Below, in pieces: positions 22,287 through 33,790 of a stretch of 64,000 bases of DNA. Source of the DNA: Catenaria anguillulae PL171 (Eukaryota > Blastocladiomycota > Blastocladiomycetes > Blastocladiales > Catenariaceae); NCBI GenBank assembly GCA_002102555.1, contig MCFL01000026.1, forward strand, positions 1 to 64,000, written 5' to 3'. A program made the position numbers and the translations under genes. The notes beneath the pieces are model-generated. The model made no database searches and was not told the origin of the DNA. It was given only the letters and a program-made list of their open reading frames with translations. The stretch's first letter is position 1. Each line of letters starts with the position of its first letter.

Positions 22287-24709
22287 TTACTCCTCGTCAT
22301 CCTCGTCATGTGCCAACCCCAACTGCTCCAACTTCTCCAACACATGCTCGGGCGCCTCCTCATCCGCCATCAAATGCGGCGCGGCATGCCTGGTGCGCGG
22401 CGACCCGGGTTCCGACAATGGGCGACTCACGCGCGGCTGCTCTCCGGGAGTGCGCGGCAACGACTCGACGGGACTGTCGCCAAATGCCGACCCGTGCGCA
22501 CTGGACCGGCCCTGGCGATACTGCTCAAACGCGTCCGGGTACTGGCGCTTGAGCGCCAAATGGCGTGCCTTGACGTACTCGAGCCCCAGCCGCTTCCAGT
22601 CGAGAATGTCGGCGAGCCGCTCGGTGCGGTTGCGCAAGTTGATGCGCTGGCGGCGCGTCTTGAGCGTAAACGACAACATCTTTTCCGTCAAATGATCCAC
22701 ACTCTCGTCGACCGACTTGAGCCTGCGGTCCACAATGTAAATGCCGTAATCGTCGGGCGTCTCGATAATCTCCTCCATGTAGCACCCGAACCCAGACAAG
22801 TTGGTGGTGATGCTCGGCACGCCCATGACGGTGCACTCTGCGGGCGTGTACCCCAGGGCTCGTAGTAGGACGGGAACACGCCCAAGTGGCACCCGCGCAC
22901 AAACTCTTCATAGTCCAAGCCAAACAAGGGGTTGTTGGCGTTGAGAAACTCGGGATGGTACACGACCTTGACGCGGTCGTGCGTCGAGTTGAACAAGTGC
23001 AAGCGGCGCAGCGAGTTGAGCACCGGGTCGTTTGCGTCGTCGGCCATGTTGTGCGTGACCACGGGCGGCAGCGACTCGCGCTTCATGGCGTACACGCGGC
23101 GCTTGAGCGTGACGAGCTCCTCGGACGTGAGCAGCCCGTTGATGCCCTGCGACGGGTCGGGCGTTTCGCCCCTTGCGGCTGCCTCAAACAACCGCTTGCC
23201 CACTTGCTTTTGGATCGAGTCGACCGTGTCCCTGAGCGACTTGATCACGGCATGGCCCTTGAGTGTTTCCACCGTGAACGAGTGGGTGGCGGCGGGCATG
23301 ATGACAAAGGCCACCACGGTGGTCTTTGATCCGATTGACTTGAGGCGATGGTTGAGGCGTGCAAGACTTTCAAGGTACATATCAACGCCCTTGTTGCGGA
23401 ACTCGAACCGGCCCGCCGTGAAAAAGTAGAGCACATTGTCAAAGTCAATGTCCTGCAAGTGGCCGTAAAAGTGTCCGCGCACAAAATCATGAATCTTTTC
23501 CTTGGCCATAGCATGCAAGTTTTGGAACTCGTGGACGGCGGCAAACTTGACCACGTTGAGACCGTTGGGCACCACGCCATCGGGCTTGCGCTTGAGCAGG
23601 TACTCTGCCTCGTAGGCCGTAATGTGCGAGACGGTGGTGAATACGAGCGCCGAGTGCGCGGCAGCACGCTCAATGCAGTACCGATGGTAGATGCCGCGGC
23701 GGCCAGATTCTGCATCCACGTCAAAGTTGCGCAGGTTGTTGTAAAAGTCGACCGATCCGGCACACAGGTAGCGGCCGAGCAGAGTGGCGTGCGTCGTGAA
23801 GATGGTGGTAATGTCAAAGTTGCGGCGGCGAATCAGCGGCAGGGCAACACCGGCTTGCCATTCGTGGAAGTGGGCGACAATGGCATGTTGGGTTTCGCGG
23901 TGGACAAACTGTCAGGCAAACGCAAAGAGTCAAGTTGCGAGGTCAGTGATAAGATTTCATTTGTGTGTTTGTGCCTGGAATGTTCAGGGATGGTGGTGGT
24001 GGTGGTGTTGCGATCCAAACGTTGGGAGAGCGCGACTGTGGCGGCGGCGGCAGATTGGCAGATTGCAACGCTCGTGCTTTAAGACGCAACCGCGTGCCAA
24101 TTTTAAGGTTGGGACCCACACACCATTCGTATCCGTATCAGCAGCAGGATGGCAAGCAAATGATGAGACGCACCTCGCCCAGCAACCAACTCACCAAATA
24201 CCCCAACAAAATCGCATCGTTCGTCTCGGTATCGTTTGGCGGGCTCGGCACCGCATGGTTGGAGGCCATATCGCCGCGCCATTCGGGCAGTCGATGTGCG
24301 GCGCTGCCCAAGTCAAACAAGAGCACCCACGGGGCGCCGTCAATCAACCACCGGCCAAACTTCCACCGGATGCCTTGCTGGCCCATGGCGTGCAGGGCGT
24401 CGCGCAGGTCGTGCGAAACGAGTTCCGGGTCGGCCGATTCGACTTCCATGGGCGCCGACTTGTAGTTGAGCGGGCCCATGAGAATGTACCGGTTGCCATA
24501 TTCGGCCACCGTGACGGGGGCCTTGGTGCGGATCACCGTGTAGATGCCGCCAACTGGAAATGACAGAAATGAGTTTCGTGGGTGAGTGATCTGCGAGTGA
24601 ACGGTGTGGCTGCAAATTCCAATTGCCAACAAAAGGGGACAGACAGACCTTTGTTGGCAACTTCCCAGGCACACTCAAAGAGCCAGGGACGAGATACGGA
24701 GCGGGGCAT
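22287..24709 (-). CDS. GSY: Glycogen synthase (glycosyltransferase family 3)
   Basis: Extends glycogen by adding glucose from UDP-glucose; cytosolic, fungal/animal type. Exons 24709-24649, 24553-24174 and 23908-22287. The start [20 protein letters not shown] and [15 protein letters not shown] are the family's N-terminal blocks, with the UDP-glucose-binding Lys in IRTKA. Later blocks: [45 protein letters not shown], the Arg-rich region with VYHPEFL and FPSYYEPWG, then [20 protein letters not shown]. The C-terminal tail ([20 protein letters not shown]) is Ser/Pro-rich, like the phosphoregulatory tail. One base is missing at 22851-22854 within the invariant YYEPWGYTPAEC, the only frame break; I treat it as an indel error. 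Confidence 0.9.
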
Positions 24710-25654
24710 GGTTACGAAATGGTTTGAAGCGTTTTTGTCGAAATTGAAGTCTTGAGTCTTGTTGGTCGCGGTTTCGACGTGCGGGCGAGTGGACCAGGAC
24801 AGAACGAGAGCAGGGCGGGGTGCGGGAGAGGTTTGGGTAGGACGACGTAGTTGACAGGCAAAGTACTAGCTGTGCATGAACAAGTGCGGTACTGGGTATA
24901 GCATGTGAGAATACGGTGCGAGAAAGCGGAGCGCAAATCGGTGCGAGCCCCAGCGGAGAGGGGACGGCGTTAGCTAAATACGTAAGTACCTTTGGATCGA
25001 CGCAGCGCGGGCACGGGCACGGGCGTACTTTGCAAATGATACGGTGAAGATAAGTATAAGACGTCGTGATTGCTGAGGGAGACAATGATGAAAAAGGCTT
25101 TGCGTTCTTTTGGCTGACAAGGAAAGACTGATCTGTCCAGAGTTTGGTGTCGCGAATAAAGTGGGATCGTCGCGTCGACAGAAAGTTTGCAGCAGATTGT
25201 CGTGTAATCGAAAAATCTGGCTCGCGCGTTAATTGCTTGCCTGACTGAGGCAACAGTCCGTTGCCTTGCCCACCTTGAACCGTGGGACCACCGTCGCTTG
25301 GGTACTCTCCTGTGCGATCTAAGTATTCCCATGTTTGTGCCTGGCCGGCGTAACCAGCTGTCAGCTGTAAGAATCCGTCCAGCAGCAAGCCGCCAGAACA
25401 GATCGCGGTGGTGAGACATACAGAAACCCATCTCCGTCGTCATCCGATTATGTGCTCCGGCTGCTCCGGCTAGCTCTGCATCCCCAACCACGAGCAGCAT
25501 TTGTTAGATTACACATGCACATGTTTAACATATGCATATGTGGCGGCCCTCGCAATGGAGAACAACAGATGAGGGCGCCACACATGTGCATGCCGCCGCC
25601 ACCACCGCCCATCAAGAGTCAATATGCGGACATGACGGTGGAAGTAATTCATTA
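24710..25654. other. Intergenic region, 0.95 kb
   Basis: No recognised gene. Minus-strand frames of up to about 240 codons (24675-25388) lack any motif and do not keep the G/C third-position bias of the real genes. It should contain the glycogen synthase promoter. Confidence 0.4.
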
Positions 25655-27157
25655 TCATATCTCTTCAAGGTAAAAGAACATTGCAACTACACATCGAGTT
25701 GACTTGAAAATCAATACGGATATGGAACGACCTGCTCCACCAAGTCCTGAGCATCCACAAGCATCAGCAGAGCACTGCTCCCGAACCACAGCCTTGATCT
25801 CCTCGCCCTCCTCTACAATCACCACCCGATCCGTGGGCCAGTCTTTCCGCAACAAATTACCCAACACCCGATTCGGGCCCACGACTGCCCAATCCCTAAC
25901 CCTGCCCCTCTCCCTGAGATACTGGATGCTGGGCTGCCACTTGACCGTGCCTGTAATCTGCTGATACAACAAGCCCGGAATCTCGTCTGGCGACGCAATG
26001 GGCGCCACCGTGACATTTGAAATCACGGGCACCTTTGGCATCTTGAACTGTGTGGCATCGAGATGCGGGCGCATGGCGTCGGCAGCCGCCTTCATGAGTC
26101 TGCAGTGGAAGGGCGCAGATACGGCACTCGACGGCGCGTGCAGCAATCCGGAGGTGCTGCAACTGCTTGCATGTGCGCTCAATGGCGTCGTGCGTGCCCG
26201 AGAGCACGGCTTGTGTGGACGAGTTGATGTTGGAGAGATCGACCACTTCGTTGGGGCCCAGGGACGGGTGGACGACCGTGCGGATGTGATTGGCGAGGGC
26301 GTCGAGCTGTTGCGGCCGGCAAATGAGGCAACCATGGATGTGCGGAGCGGGACGAAGTTGGGGATGAGGTCGTCGGCAGGCACGCTTCCATTGCCTTGCC
26401 GCGCTTGTGCTAAGAAATTTGACAAGTGATATGAAAAAAAAAAAAAAAAAAAAAAAAAACGTGCATCAGTCAAGTGACGCCGCTCACGACGATAACAAGG
26501 GCGAAAACAAAAACGAACCACAAGCTCAATGGCCTGCCAAACGTCAATGCGCCCGTGGCATACAACGCCGTATACTCGCCCAAGCTATGCCCAAGGACGT
26601 AATCGGCGTGCTCGGTCACCTCAAACCCCGTCTCATGCTTTAGAACCGCAAGCAGAGCAGCCGAGCTGGCGAGAATAGCGGGTTGCGCGTGTGAGGTGCT
26701 GGTCAAGACCTCGGCGGGCCCGTCAAACATAATCTTGGACAAGTTGAAGCCAAGAATGTGGTCGACGTGGTCGAGGATCGGGCGGGCGGCGGTTGGAAAG
26801 TCGGCCACGAGTTGTTTGGACATGCCGACAAACTGCGAAAAAGGGAGGCAGGCGTCAGACGTCAGGGAAAGCTGGATGGTGAGGTTGCTCGCTCAGGGAC
26901 GAACCTGTGAGCCTTGACCCGGGAAAAGGACAGCGAGCGGTCTGTGCACGGCCGGAATCGACTGGTTTCATACAGGTGAAGCAAAGCCAGGGTCAGTTTT
27001 GTGGGTGACCGCCGGCGTCTGCTGGGGGCAGTCAATATGATCGTACGGAAAAGGGTCGCCGGCGAGATCGGCTCAGTTGAGCGACGGGCTGTGCAAAGGC
27101 CGGATTCGACTGGCCATGGGGTAGCCGCCGTGCAATGCTTGAAGTGATGCGATTCAT
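25655..27157 (-). CDS. MCT1: Mitochondrial malonyl-CoA:ACP transacylase (several frame breaks)
   Basis: Loads malonyl onto the acyl carrier protein of mitochondrial type II fatty-acid synthesis. Exons 27157-27047, 26961-26905, 26832-26519 and 26409-25655. Exon 1 is a classic presequence (MNRITSSIARRLPHGQSN, rich in Arg/Ser). Exon 2 carries LAVLFPGQGSQ, exon 3 the nucleophile elbow GHSLGEYTAL with the catalytic Ser, and exon 4 HKRGKAMEA, SMVASFAG, LSNINSSTQAVLSG, VSAPFHCRLM with the catalytic His, and PKVPVISNVT. These blocks lie in order but in different frames: one base is missing near 26534, 26384 and 26316, and a further break lies near 26122. Such a density in one gene suits assembly error or a recent pseudogene. 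Intron 3 holds a 26-base poly(A) run on the plus strand. Confidence 0.82.
26434..26459. repeat. Poly(A)26 tract inside an intron of the malonyl transacylase gene
   Basis: 26 consecutive A on the plus strand (poly-T with respect to the gene), within the intron 26410-26518. No target-site duplication was found around it, so I regard it as a homopolymer rather than a retroposon end. Confidence 0.9.
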
Positions 27158-27890
27158 GGTTTGGTGGTGCCAGTGACGAAGTAGGTAGGTAGATATTTGC
27201 GGACGGCGAGGCGGAAACAGCGGACAGGGCAGACGGTGATGCGACGTTCATAGAGCCAACTAACGGATGCTATTGCACACATACGTACATATATCCAAGG
27301 AGAGTGAAGGAGTACATCTGCTTTTTGAGCCTGCCAACCGCCAACCACTTTCACGCGTTGCGAAGAGGGAGGGAGGCTCACATCACCACAGCCCCGTGCT
27401 CGCCACACATGATCGATGACTCGGCCGTTCTGCCAGCTGCAGTTGACGTGGGTTTCGACTTTGGCTCTTGTTCCTCTTCCGTATCCGTATTTGTCGTTCG
27501 TATGTACTTGCATTTCCAAGTGTCCAGCCACTGCACTTGTCGTCAGACGGCAGCAACACACCCGGATACCGACCCACCGTAGATGCAGTCACCCCGCTTT
27601 CGAATCCATCGTAGCCGTCAGGATGTCTCACGAATCATGATCAAGCTGCTGCCTCAATGGCCCATGCACCTTAACATCATGTCACCATATCACCATGTCC
27701 AGCTCTACATGCGACATGTCCTTTCAGTCCTCACGGCGCGGGGCTCCTCAAGTCGCAGTTGCCATCACATCTGCACCATGATCCATGATCCGATCATAAG
27801 CATGTCGGGTAAAACATGCTTACAGAACAGAATCCGCTAACCCCCATGAAAGCCATACTACCTTGAGCACTGTACTCTCAGCGATTCACC
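27158..27890. other. Intergenic region between divergent genes
   Basis: About 730 bases between the malonyl transacylase and the nuclease-like gene. Only short frames. Assumed to carry both promoters. Confidence 0.45.
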
Positions 27891-28919
27891 ATGCCATGCA
27901 CATTTGCGACCTGGGCCGACTTTTGGTCCCTTCACCCGACCCTCAAGGCTGCGTTTGACATTCGCCCGGGCGGCAACGCAACAAACTACCGAACATTGCT
28001 GGGCCTCAAGGAGCACCTTGGCCTCAACAGCCCAAGCGGCCTCCCCTACTACCGCCGGCCGCTCGACACCACAAAATTCCCCGATGCAAAGTCTGGCCGC
28101 TTCACGCCCGTCCACCTGATCGACTGGTTCAACAAACGGCTCAAGTCGCACTGGCCTTCGGCCGAAAAGGGTGGCGGCAAGACCTTGTTCCTGACGCTGC
28201 GCGAAATGCACTTTCAGGCGCTACTGACCATTGCCTTGCACGCCATGTCGGCCGTCACGCACGTGGAAACCGAAGTCGCTGGCGTCCGCATCAACACGCT
28301 GGCGTTTCCAAAGCAAGCAACTGAGGCCGGCCGAGTCGACGTTGTGTTTGAAACGGACAAGCAGCACGTCTATGCGCTCGAGCTCAAGCTCGTTCGTGAC
28401 TTGGAGCTGTACCCGCACGAGCTGTTGTTGGCCATGGATCAGGCCAGAAGTTACACAAGCTTGCAGCTCGCTTCTCGTGCCAACCCGTGCAACAACTTTC
28501 GGTCGTTTGCGCTCGTGTTGACTTGGGACCCGCTCGATCAGGTGCCGCAGGTCGTTTTGGCTCCCAGATCCGCAAAGCGGACCGATAATCAGCCTGGATG
28601 CTTGCCATACGTCGATGTGTTGAGCAGGGAGCCATTACCAGGGCATTTGCCAAAGGACGCCGCGTTTGATTCCATGATTGATATGCTCGTCAATGCGGGT
28701 AAGATTGGGCAAGCCACCGAGGACGCATTACGGCGGCGGTACGAGCAAGGCGAGCTTTTGGCAAAAGTCCGATCGCGGACTCAAGGAAGAGGGGGTAGGA
28801 GAGGTGGGCGAGGTGGGAAGCGAGGTGGGGGTCAGCAGCAGCCGACATTGACGGTTCCTGAGCATGTTTTGCTGTTAGAATTGGTGCAAGAGCTCGTCGA
28901 CAGTGGGCTCGCCCGCTAG
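27891..28919 (+). CDS. PD-(D/E)XK nuclease-like protein with C-terminal RGG tract
   Basis: Intronless, 342 residues, ATG at 27891. In the middle, GRVDVVFETDKQHVYALELKL has the spacing of a PD-(D/E)XK core: Asp in RVDVVF, a short hairpin, then E-L-K. A Gln at AMDQARSY, downstream, fits the usual alpha-helix of this fold. The region before it (LREMHFQALLTIALHAMSAV) would be the first helix with its conserved Glu. Near residue 300 there is an RGG/RGR tract (GRGGRRGGRGGKRGGG) typical of RNA-binding tails. The fold call is from motif pattern only, without database support. Some fungal relatives of this nuclease group occur in Crinkler-type effectors and mobile elements; whether this one does is unknown. 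Confidence 0.55.
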   Translation: MPCTFATWADFWSLHPTLKAAFDIRPGGNATNYRTLLGLKEHLGLNSPSGLPYYRRPLDTTKFPDAKSGRFTPVHLIDWFNKRLKSHWPSAEKGGGKTLFLTLREMHFQALLTIALHAMSAVTHVETEVAGVRINTLAFPKQATEAGRVDVVFETDKQHVYALELKLVRDLELYPHELLLAMDQARSYTSLQLASRANPCNNFRSFALVLTWDPLDQVPQVVLAPRSAKRTDNQPGCLPYVDVLSREPLPGHLPKDAAFDSMIDMLVNAGKIGQATEDALRRRYEQGELLAKVRSRTQGRGGRRGGRGGKRGGGQQQPTLTVPEHVLLLELVQELVDSGLAR

Positions 28920-29157
28920 TATGTATAGTGTCACCATCTACCCATGCCAAGCGAATGTATGTTGTATATCCATTTGCTTGTCCTGCTCACATTCCTTGTC
29001 ACGTCAACTGGCCATTCTCGAACAGTGTTCTGGAAGTAGCAACCCATCACGTGGTGCAGGATGCAATGCTGCACATGTCTGACCTCCCTCAAGCAAATCG
29101 CACATATCGGCAACTGTGCTCTCGATTGCAGTCAGGTCAATGTAATGCAAGCCCATC

Positions 29158-31493
29158 ATGTCAACGCACGAAACAGTCGCCTCATTGCCCACTGAAGGCA
29201 CTCCTTCCCAGGCCGCGCCGGCCCCCACCACGGCCGTGAAACCTCGCCCTCCTGGTGTTGCTCCCGTCAAACCGGAATACATTGTCTCGCACCTCCCGCC
29301 GCAACCCGAAATGGAAGACTCTGAAGTCCCCACGAACGATGGGGACAACGAGTCCGGTAAACGTACGGCCGAGGAAGCCGGCCTCGGCAATGATGACGCC
29401 TCGTCGGGCGTCAAGGTCGCAAAAACGGGCAGGCCGAGCAAGGCCGAGCGCAAGGAGCGCCGTGGCCAAAACAAGGCGAGCGAGCGCCCGCGGGAGCACG
29501 TCAAGGAGGCGATTCAGCTTTGCTCGTTTGCTGCTGTCGGCGGACAGTGTACTCGCCCAAAGTGCGCTCTGTTCATTCCCATGTTGCAACCCTTGAGCTG
29601 TCACATTTTGCTCACCCTGGCGGTTGTTGAAATGATGTTTAGCTGCCGCTTCGAACACGACCCGGCCATCTTCCTCGCCGCTCGCGACCCGGATCTCCCC
29701 GGCGTTTGCCCGACGTTTGCCGCCATCGGCAAATGCCCGCTGGTTTGCGTTGCCGCTTTGCAGGCTCTCACACTGGCCCAGATGGTCTCACCCAGCTTGT
29801 CAACGAGGAGCTTGTCAAGTCCACGGCCGAGACAAACTATGGGACCAAGAATTCGCTGCGCAAGGAGGTGCAGGTGATGCTGCGCAAGAAGCAAGTCAAG
29901 TTTCCCAAGACAAAGCATACATGTCGGACTTGTCGCGCGAGTACCGTGAAGCACAGGCGGCACGTTCCGAGGCCGAGGCTGCAGCCAAGGCAAAGACTGC
30001 CGAGGCTGCCAATGTTCCAAAAGTGGAACAGGATGATGCTGTCAAAGAAGAGACTTGGAAGGCGAAGGCGCCACCTCATCGATGCTGCGGCCAAGCCGAC
30101 GCCCGCCTCGACCAACCTCCACCCAAGTTCCCATGGACGTTGACCAAGCCGAGCCCGTCAAGGCCATTTTCAAGATCCAGCCGCGCGAAAAGAAGCGCCT
30201 CGACTTCCGCGGCAAGACTTATCTTGCCCCATTGACCACTGTCGGCAACCTGCCATTCCGCCGCGTCTGCAAGCAGTTTGGCGTCGACATCACGATTGGC
30301 GAAATGGCGCACACGCATTCAATCACAGCGGGCTCCTTTTCAGAATGGGCCTTGCTCAAGCGCCACTCGTCCGAAGACTTTTTCGGCGTGCAGGTTGCCG
30401 GCGGCAAAACCAGTATGGTCTTGGAGGCGTGCGAGTTGATTAATGAGTACTGCGATGTGGATTTCGTTGATCTCAATCTCGGGTGTCCCATTGATTCCGT
30501 TTATGGCAACGGCTGCGGGTCGGCATTGATGGACCGGCCCACCCGGATTCGGGAGATTCTGCGTGGTATGGATCAGGTGCTTGATGTGCCCGTGACGGCC
30601 AAGATTCGAATGGGTGTGGAAAAGGGCAAAAATGTGGCGCACAAGTTTGTGCCCCAATTCAACCAGTGGGGTATCCAAGCTTGTACAGTACGCTTGCGCT
30701 TTCATTTCATCACAGTCAGCCCTTGCCTCGTCTTTTTTAACAACTTGCACGGATTGTCTTTTGCTAGCTCCATGGGCGGTCTCGCAGTCAACGGTACAAG
30801 CATCTTGCCGACTGGGATTACATCAACCAGTGCGCGGCACTCAAGGGCGAGATGGCCTTCTTTGGCAACGGAGACATGATGTGCCACGAAGAGTACTATG
30901 ACAAGATGAGCACGTACGACAAATTGACGGTATCATGATTGCCCGAGGTGCCCTCATCAAGCCATGGATCTTTACTGGTATGCATCTTTTGTTGGACTTC
31001 ACTTCTACTTGAATGGCAAGTCCTCATTCCTCATGGTGCGTTTTCAGAAATCAAGGAGCGCCGCATTTGGGATATTTCGTCCCGCGAACGCCTCGACATG
31101 CTCAAGGATTTCACCCGCAACGGTCTCGAGCACTGGGGTACCGACACCCAAGGCGTCAACACGACCCGCCGCTTCCTGCTCGAGTTCCTCTCCTTTACTC
31201 ATCGTTACATTCCGGTTGGTTTGCTTGAGGTGCTCCCGCAGCGCATGAACGAGCGCCCGCCAAGCTACGTTGGGCGTGACGACCTTGAGACGCTCATGGC
31301 GTCTGGGTTCGTTGGCGATTGGATCAAGATTTCGGAAATGTTGCTGGGCCCTGTCCCCGAGGGGTTCAAGTTTTTGCCCAAGCACAAGGCCAATTCGTAT
31401 GAGGATCCAACAAAGGCTGGATTGGATGTCAGTGCCGTGGTGGACGTGGCACAAGTGGTGGCCGAGACGCCCATTGTCGACAGCGTGTATTAG
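29158..31493 (+). CDS. DUS3: tRNA-dihydrouridine(47) synthase, DUS3 (frame breaks)
   Basis: FMN enzyme that reduces U47 in the variable loop of tRNAs. Exons 29158-29561, 29643-30687, 30768-30977 and 31048-31493. The N-terminal half has the two CCCH fingers of DUS3: [20 protein letters not shown], formed across intron 1, and [18 protein letters not shown]. The catalytic barrel starts at [20 protein letters not shown] and includes [29 protein letters not shown] with the catalytic Cys, [26 protein letters not shown], and [15 protein letters not shown], ending SDVS-like. Single bases are missing at about 29739, 29914, somewhere in 30050-30130 (linker), and 30925; the net frame is restored each time, so I treat the gene as functional with indels. 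Confidence 0.87.
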
Positions 31494-31807
31494 CGAATAG
31501 GCAATCTTGGACACATTTTCATTTCTATATTTCCTATGTCGATTTGTAGATTCACTTGGCTTCCCTCTTTGTTGATTCACGTGAAACAGAGGCGACGCGA
31601 TTTCCCACACGCCAACAGGCAAGCCCCTGCGAGACGAACTGCCCAGCCCCCGAGCCTTCCGATGTCGTCAAAGATATGGGTCATGTGCCCTGATGGATAC
31701 AACCCAAATCTTCCCTCAACACTCAAAGTTAAATAGTGCCCATGTCGCCCTCGTAATGAGGACCTGGCAGTGATGAATCGCCCAATGCAACATATGTGCA
31801 TATCACC
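31494..31807. other. Intergenic region
   Basis: About 310 bases between two plus-strand genes, with nothing recognised. Confidence 0.45.
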
Positions 31808-33202
31808 ATGGAAGTCAATCTACCATCATCAGACCAAGCAACGTCGATTCAAAATGCGCAAGACTCATCCGATGCCGAAGACGAACTAACCTGGGTCGGC
31901 TGGGCCAGTGTATCGCTGCCACCATCGCCCACATTCTCCACTGGATCGGTGCAACCGTCCACACCACCAAGGCGAACAACAATCCCGCCCCTGTCGCTCA
32001 TGATGCCGCGCCCATGGACCCCTCCGCAGACGCCATCCATTCCCTCATCGCCACTAGAATTGGAGCATGGCAACGATGGCAGTCTCAAATCTGGCCACAT
32101 GATTCCCGACTCGGCCGCGGATGTGGCGACCCCAACTAATCACTTCCTTCCCACACCCCCAAGGGATCGGTCACGGCAGGCATCATTGGCGGCACCTGTC
32201 TTGGACGGCTGTCTCCATTGCGGTAGGGGGGAACTGGTGATTCCCACATCGAAAACTCGACGACGCACCCCCAGTTTACCTGCAGCAGCACCGTCAGCGC
32301 CCTCTGAACCTCTCAACTGGGTTCCGCCCGAGCTCCTCCTCCGCATCGCATCATTTCTGCCTGAAACAGACCCGACGCCTCTCATGTCCCTTGCCAACAC
32401 ATGTCGGCTCTTTCGAACCGTCCTTCTTACCGACCGACCGCTCGTCCGCCGCCGTCTTCGCGTTGACCTGACTCCTTTCGGCTCCATACTCGATGATGAC
32501 CGATTGACCATTGTGATTCGCAATCGATTCCAGCCCATGGACGCTCCGCCGACAATGCGGCTCGGGTGGGTGCGCGAGCTCGACTTGAGCGAGACCAGAG
32601 TGAAAACTCTCGATGCACTCGTGAATGTCGATGGGCATGCCGTTCCACAATTGCTTGGCTTGCGATTTGTCGATTTGTCAAAGGCAAGCGAGTTTTTCCC
32701 TGCCCAGCGGTTCCAACTCGGTTCAGCCATCACCTCACATGTGTGGATGGCACATTTGCGTTCGCTTTCTCTTGCGCATACGACCGGCCTGACCGATTCG
32801 GCGCTTCACACCCTCATTCAACATCTATCGCCGCACTTGACGGACCTCAACTTGGAGTATTGCGACCACATTTCGGATCGCGGCGTCGCATGCCTGATGC
32901 AAACAGTCCGTCAGCGACAGGATGGGAACGCGCCGTTTGACAAGCTCAAGCTAACGGGGTGTGTTCGTTTGGAGGGAAAGTACTGGGCCAGCGCCAATGT
33001 GCCCGTGAGAAGACTGTGGGTCGACCTAACGAGTATGGCGGACGAGTCTCTGACCATGCTCGTAGAGCCTTTCCGCCCCAGCGGCAACGTTGGCGGTCGC
33101 GTGTTGGAGTGGGTCAATGCCAGAGCATGCGGGTTCGTCATGGATGGTACAAACATCCAGCAAATGGGCCTCAAACTGGGTGGTGTAATTGTCTTGGTAT
33201 AG
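31808..33202 (+). CDS. F-box protein with leucine-rich repeats
   Basis: Intronless, 464 residues from the ATG at 31808. Residues 1-150 are Pro/Ser-rich. An F-box-like segment follows (NWVPPELLLRIASFLPETDP, then SLANTCRLFRTVLL), which in this class binds Skp1 of the SCF ubiquitin ligase. The rest has leucine-rich repeats of the RNI/AMN1 type: VRELDLSETRV, LGLRFVDLSKAS, LRSLSLAHTTGLTDSAL, LTDLNLEYCDHISDRGVACL and FDKLKLTGCVRL. A short CxxCGRG motif near residue 142 is not explained. Its substrate cannot be told from sequence. No frame breaks. Confidence 0.78.
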   Translation: MEVNLPSSDQATSIQNAQDSSDAEDELTWVGWASVSLPPSPTFSTGSVQPSTPPRRTTIPPLSLMMPRPWTPPQTPSIPSSPLELEHGNDGSLKSGHMIPDSAADVATPTNHFLPTPPRDRSRQASLAAPVLDGCLHCGRGELVIPTSKTRRRTPSLPAAAPSAPSEPLNWVPPELLLRIASFLPETDPTPLMSLANTCRLFRTVLLTDRPLVRRRLRVDLTPFGSILDDDRLTIVIRNRFQPMDAPPTMRLGWVRELDLSETRVKTLDALVNVDGHAVPQLLGLRFVDLSKASEFFPAQRFQLGSAITSHVWMAHLRSLSLAHTTGLTDSALHTLIQHLSPHLTDLNLEYCDHISDRGVACLMQTVRQRQDGNAPFDKLKLTGCVRLEGKYWASANVPVRRLWVDLTSMADESLTMLVEPFRPSGNVGGRVLEWVNARACGFVMDGTNIQQMGLKLGGVIVLV

Positions 33203-33562
33203 CTCTTCGTAATATACATTAGTCAGTTGCGCCCTTGCATCTGCCACAGGCCCATGGCTCCGTAAAAGTCCGCGACAGAGTCATCCCACCTCCACACGAG
33301 CAGAAGCCTCCAGCATCGGCGAGATGGTTGTCGCTGTCTGCTTACACGGTGCTCACACCCATTGTCGTCGCCCAGGCCCTACTCGATTGCTCGAGAATTG
33401 CAACTGGTGGAAAAACTTGAATGCGAAACGACGAGAGCAGAAGCTTGAAGCAGGAATTTGCATATACTAGAACTCTTGCCTGAACGAACCAGTCGACGCA
33501 ATCCGCTGCCTCGCATCCTCTCGAAATTTCCCTCAATCTTTGTCATATCCAGACCAGACACT
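33203..33562. other. Intergenic region
   Basis: About 360 bases without a recognisable gene. Confidence 0.4.
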
Positions 33563-33790
33563 ATGGTTTACTTTGCCCCATTCGCTCCATTCATAATTCT
33601 TGTCCTCCTTGTTAACGACGTCGTGGCCAATTTGCTGACACTGACGCCATTTGTCAGCAGACACGGTCATGGTCACCGTGATGGACGTGGTCGAACTGGT
33701 TCGTTGTCACCACTTAACGCCTCAGGGCAGTCAAGTAGCGCAACATGGGTCCATGTTGTGCGCCATAAATACCGCCGAAAACCCCGCTGA
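33563..33790 (+). CDS. Possible small secreted or single-pass protein
   Basis: 75 codons from ATG 33563. The first 24 residues are hydrophobic (FAPFAPFIILVLLVNDVVA) and would serve as a signal peptide; the rest is His/Arg/Gly/Ser-rich. Length and composition alone do not prove coding, and it could be part of the pirin 5' leader. Confidence 0.25.
   Translation: MVYFAPFAPFIILVLLVNDVVANLLTLTPFVSRHGHGHRDGRGRTGSLSPLNASGQSSSATWVHVVRHKYRRKPR

Noticed and set aside
22851-22870. Tiny intron at the glycogen synthase break
   Set aside because: The bases that would be removed encode YTPAE of the invariant motif in the second frame, so a missing base is the better explanation.
24675-25388. 237-codon minus-strand frame upstream of glycogen synthase
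   Set aside because: No motif, poor codon bias and an overlap with the true start of the gene in another frame.
26434-26459. A26 tract as the end of a second retroposon
   Set aside because: No direct repeats flank it, no coding or UTR-like sequence precedes it on the plus strand, and it lies in a good intron.
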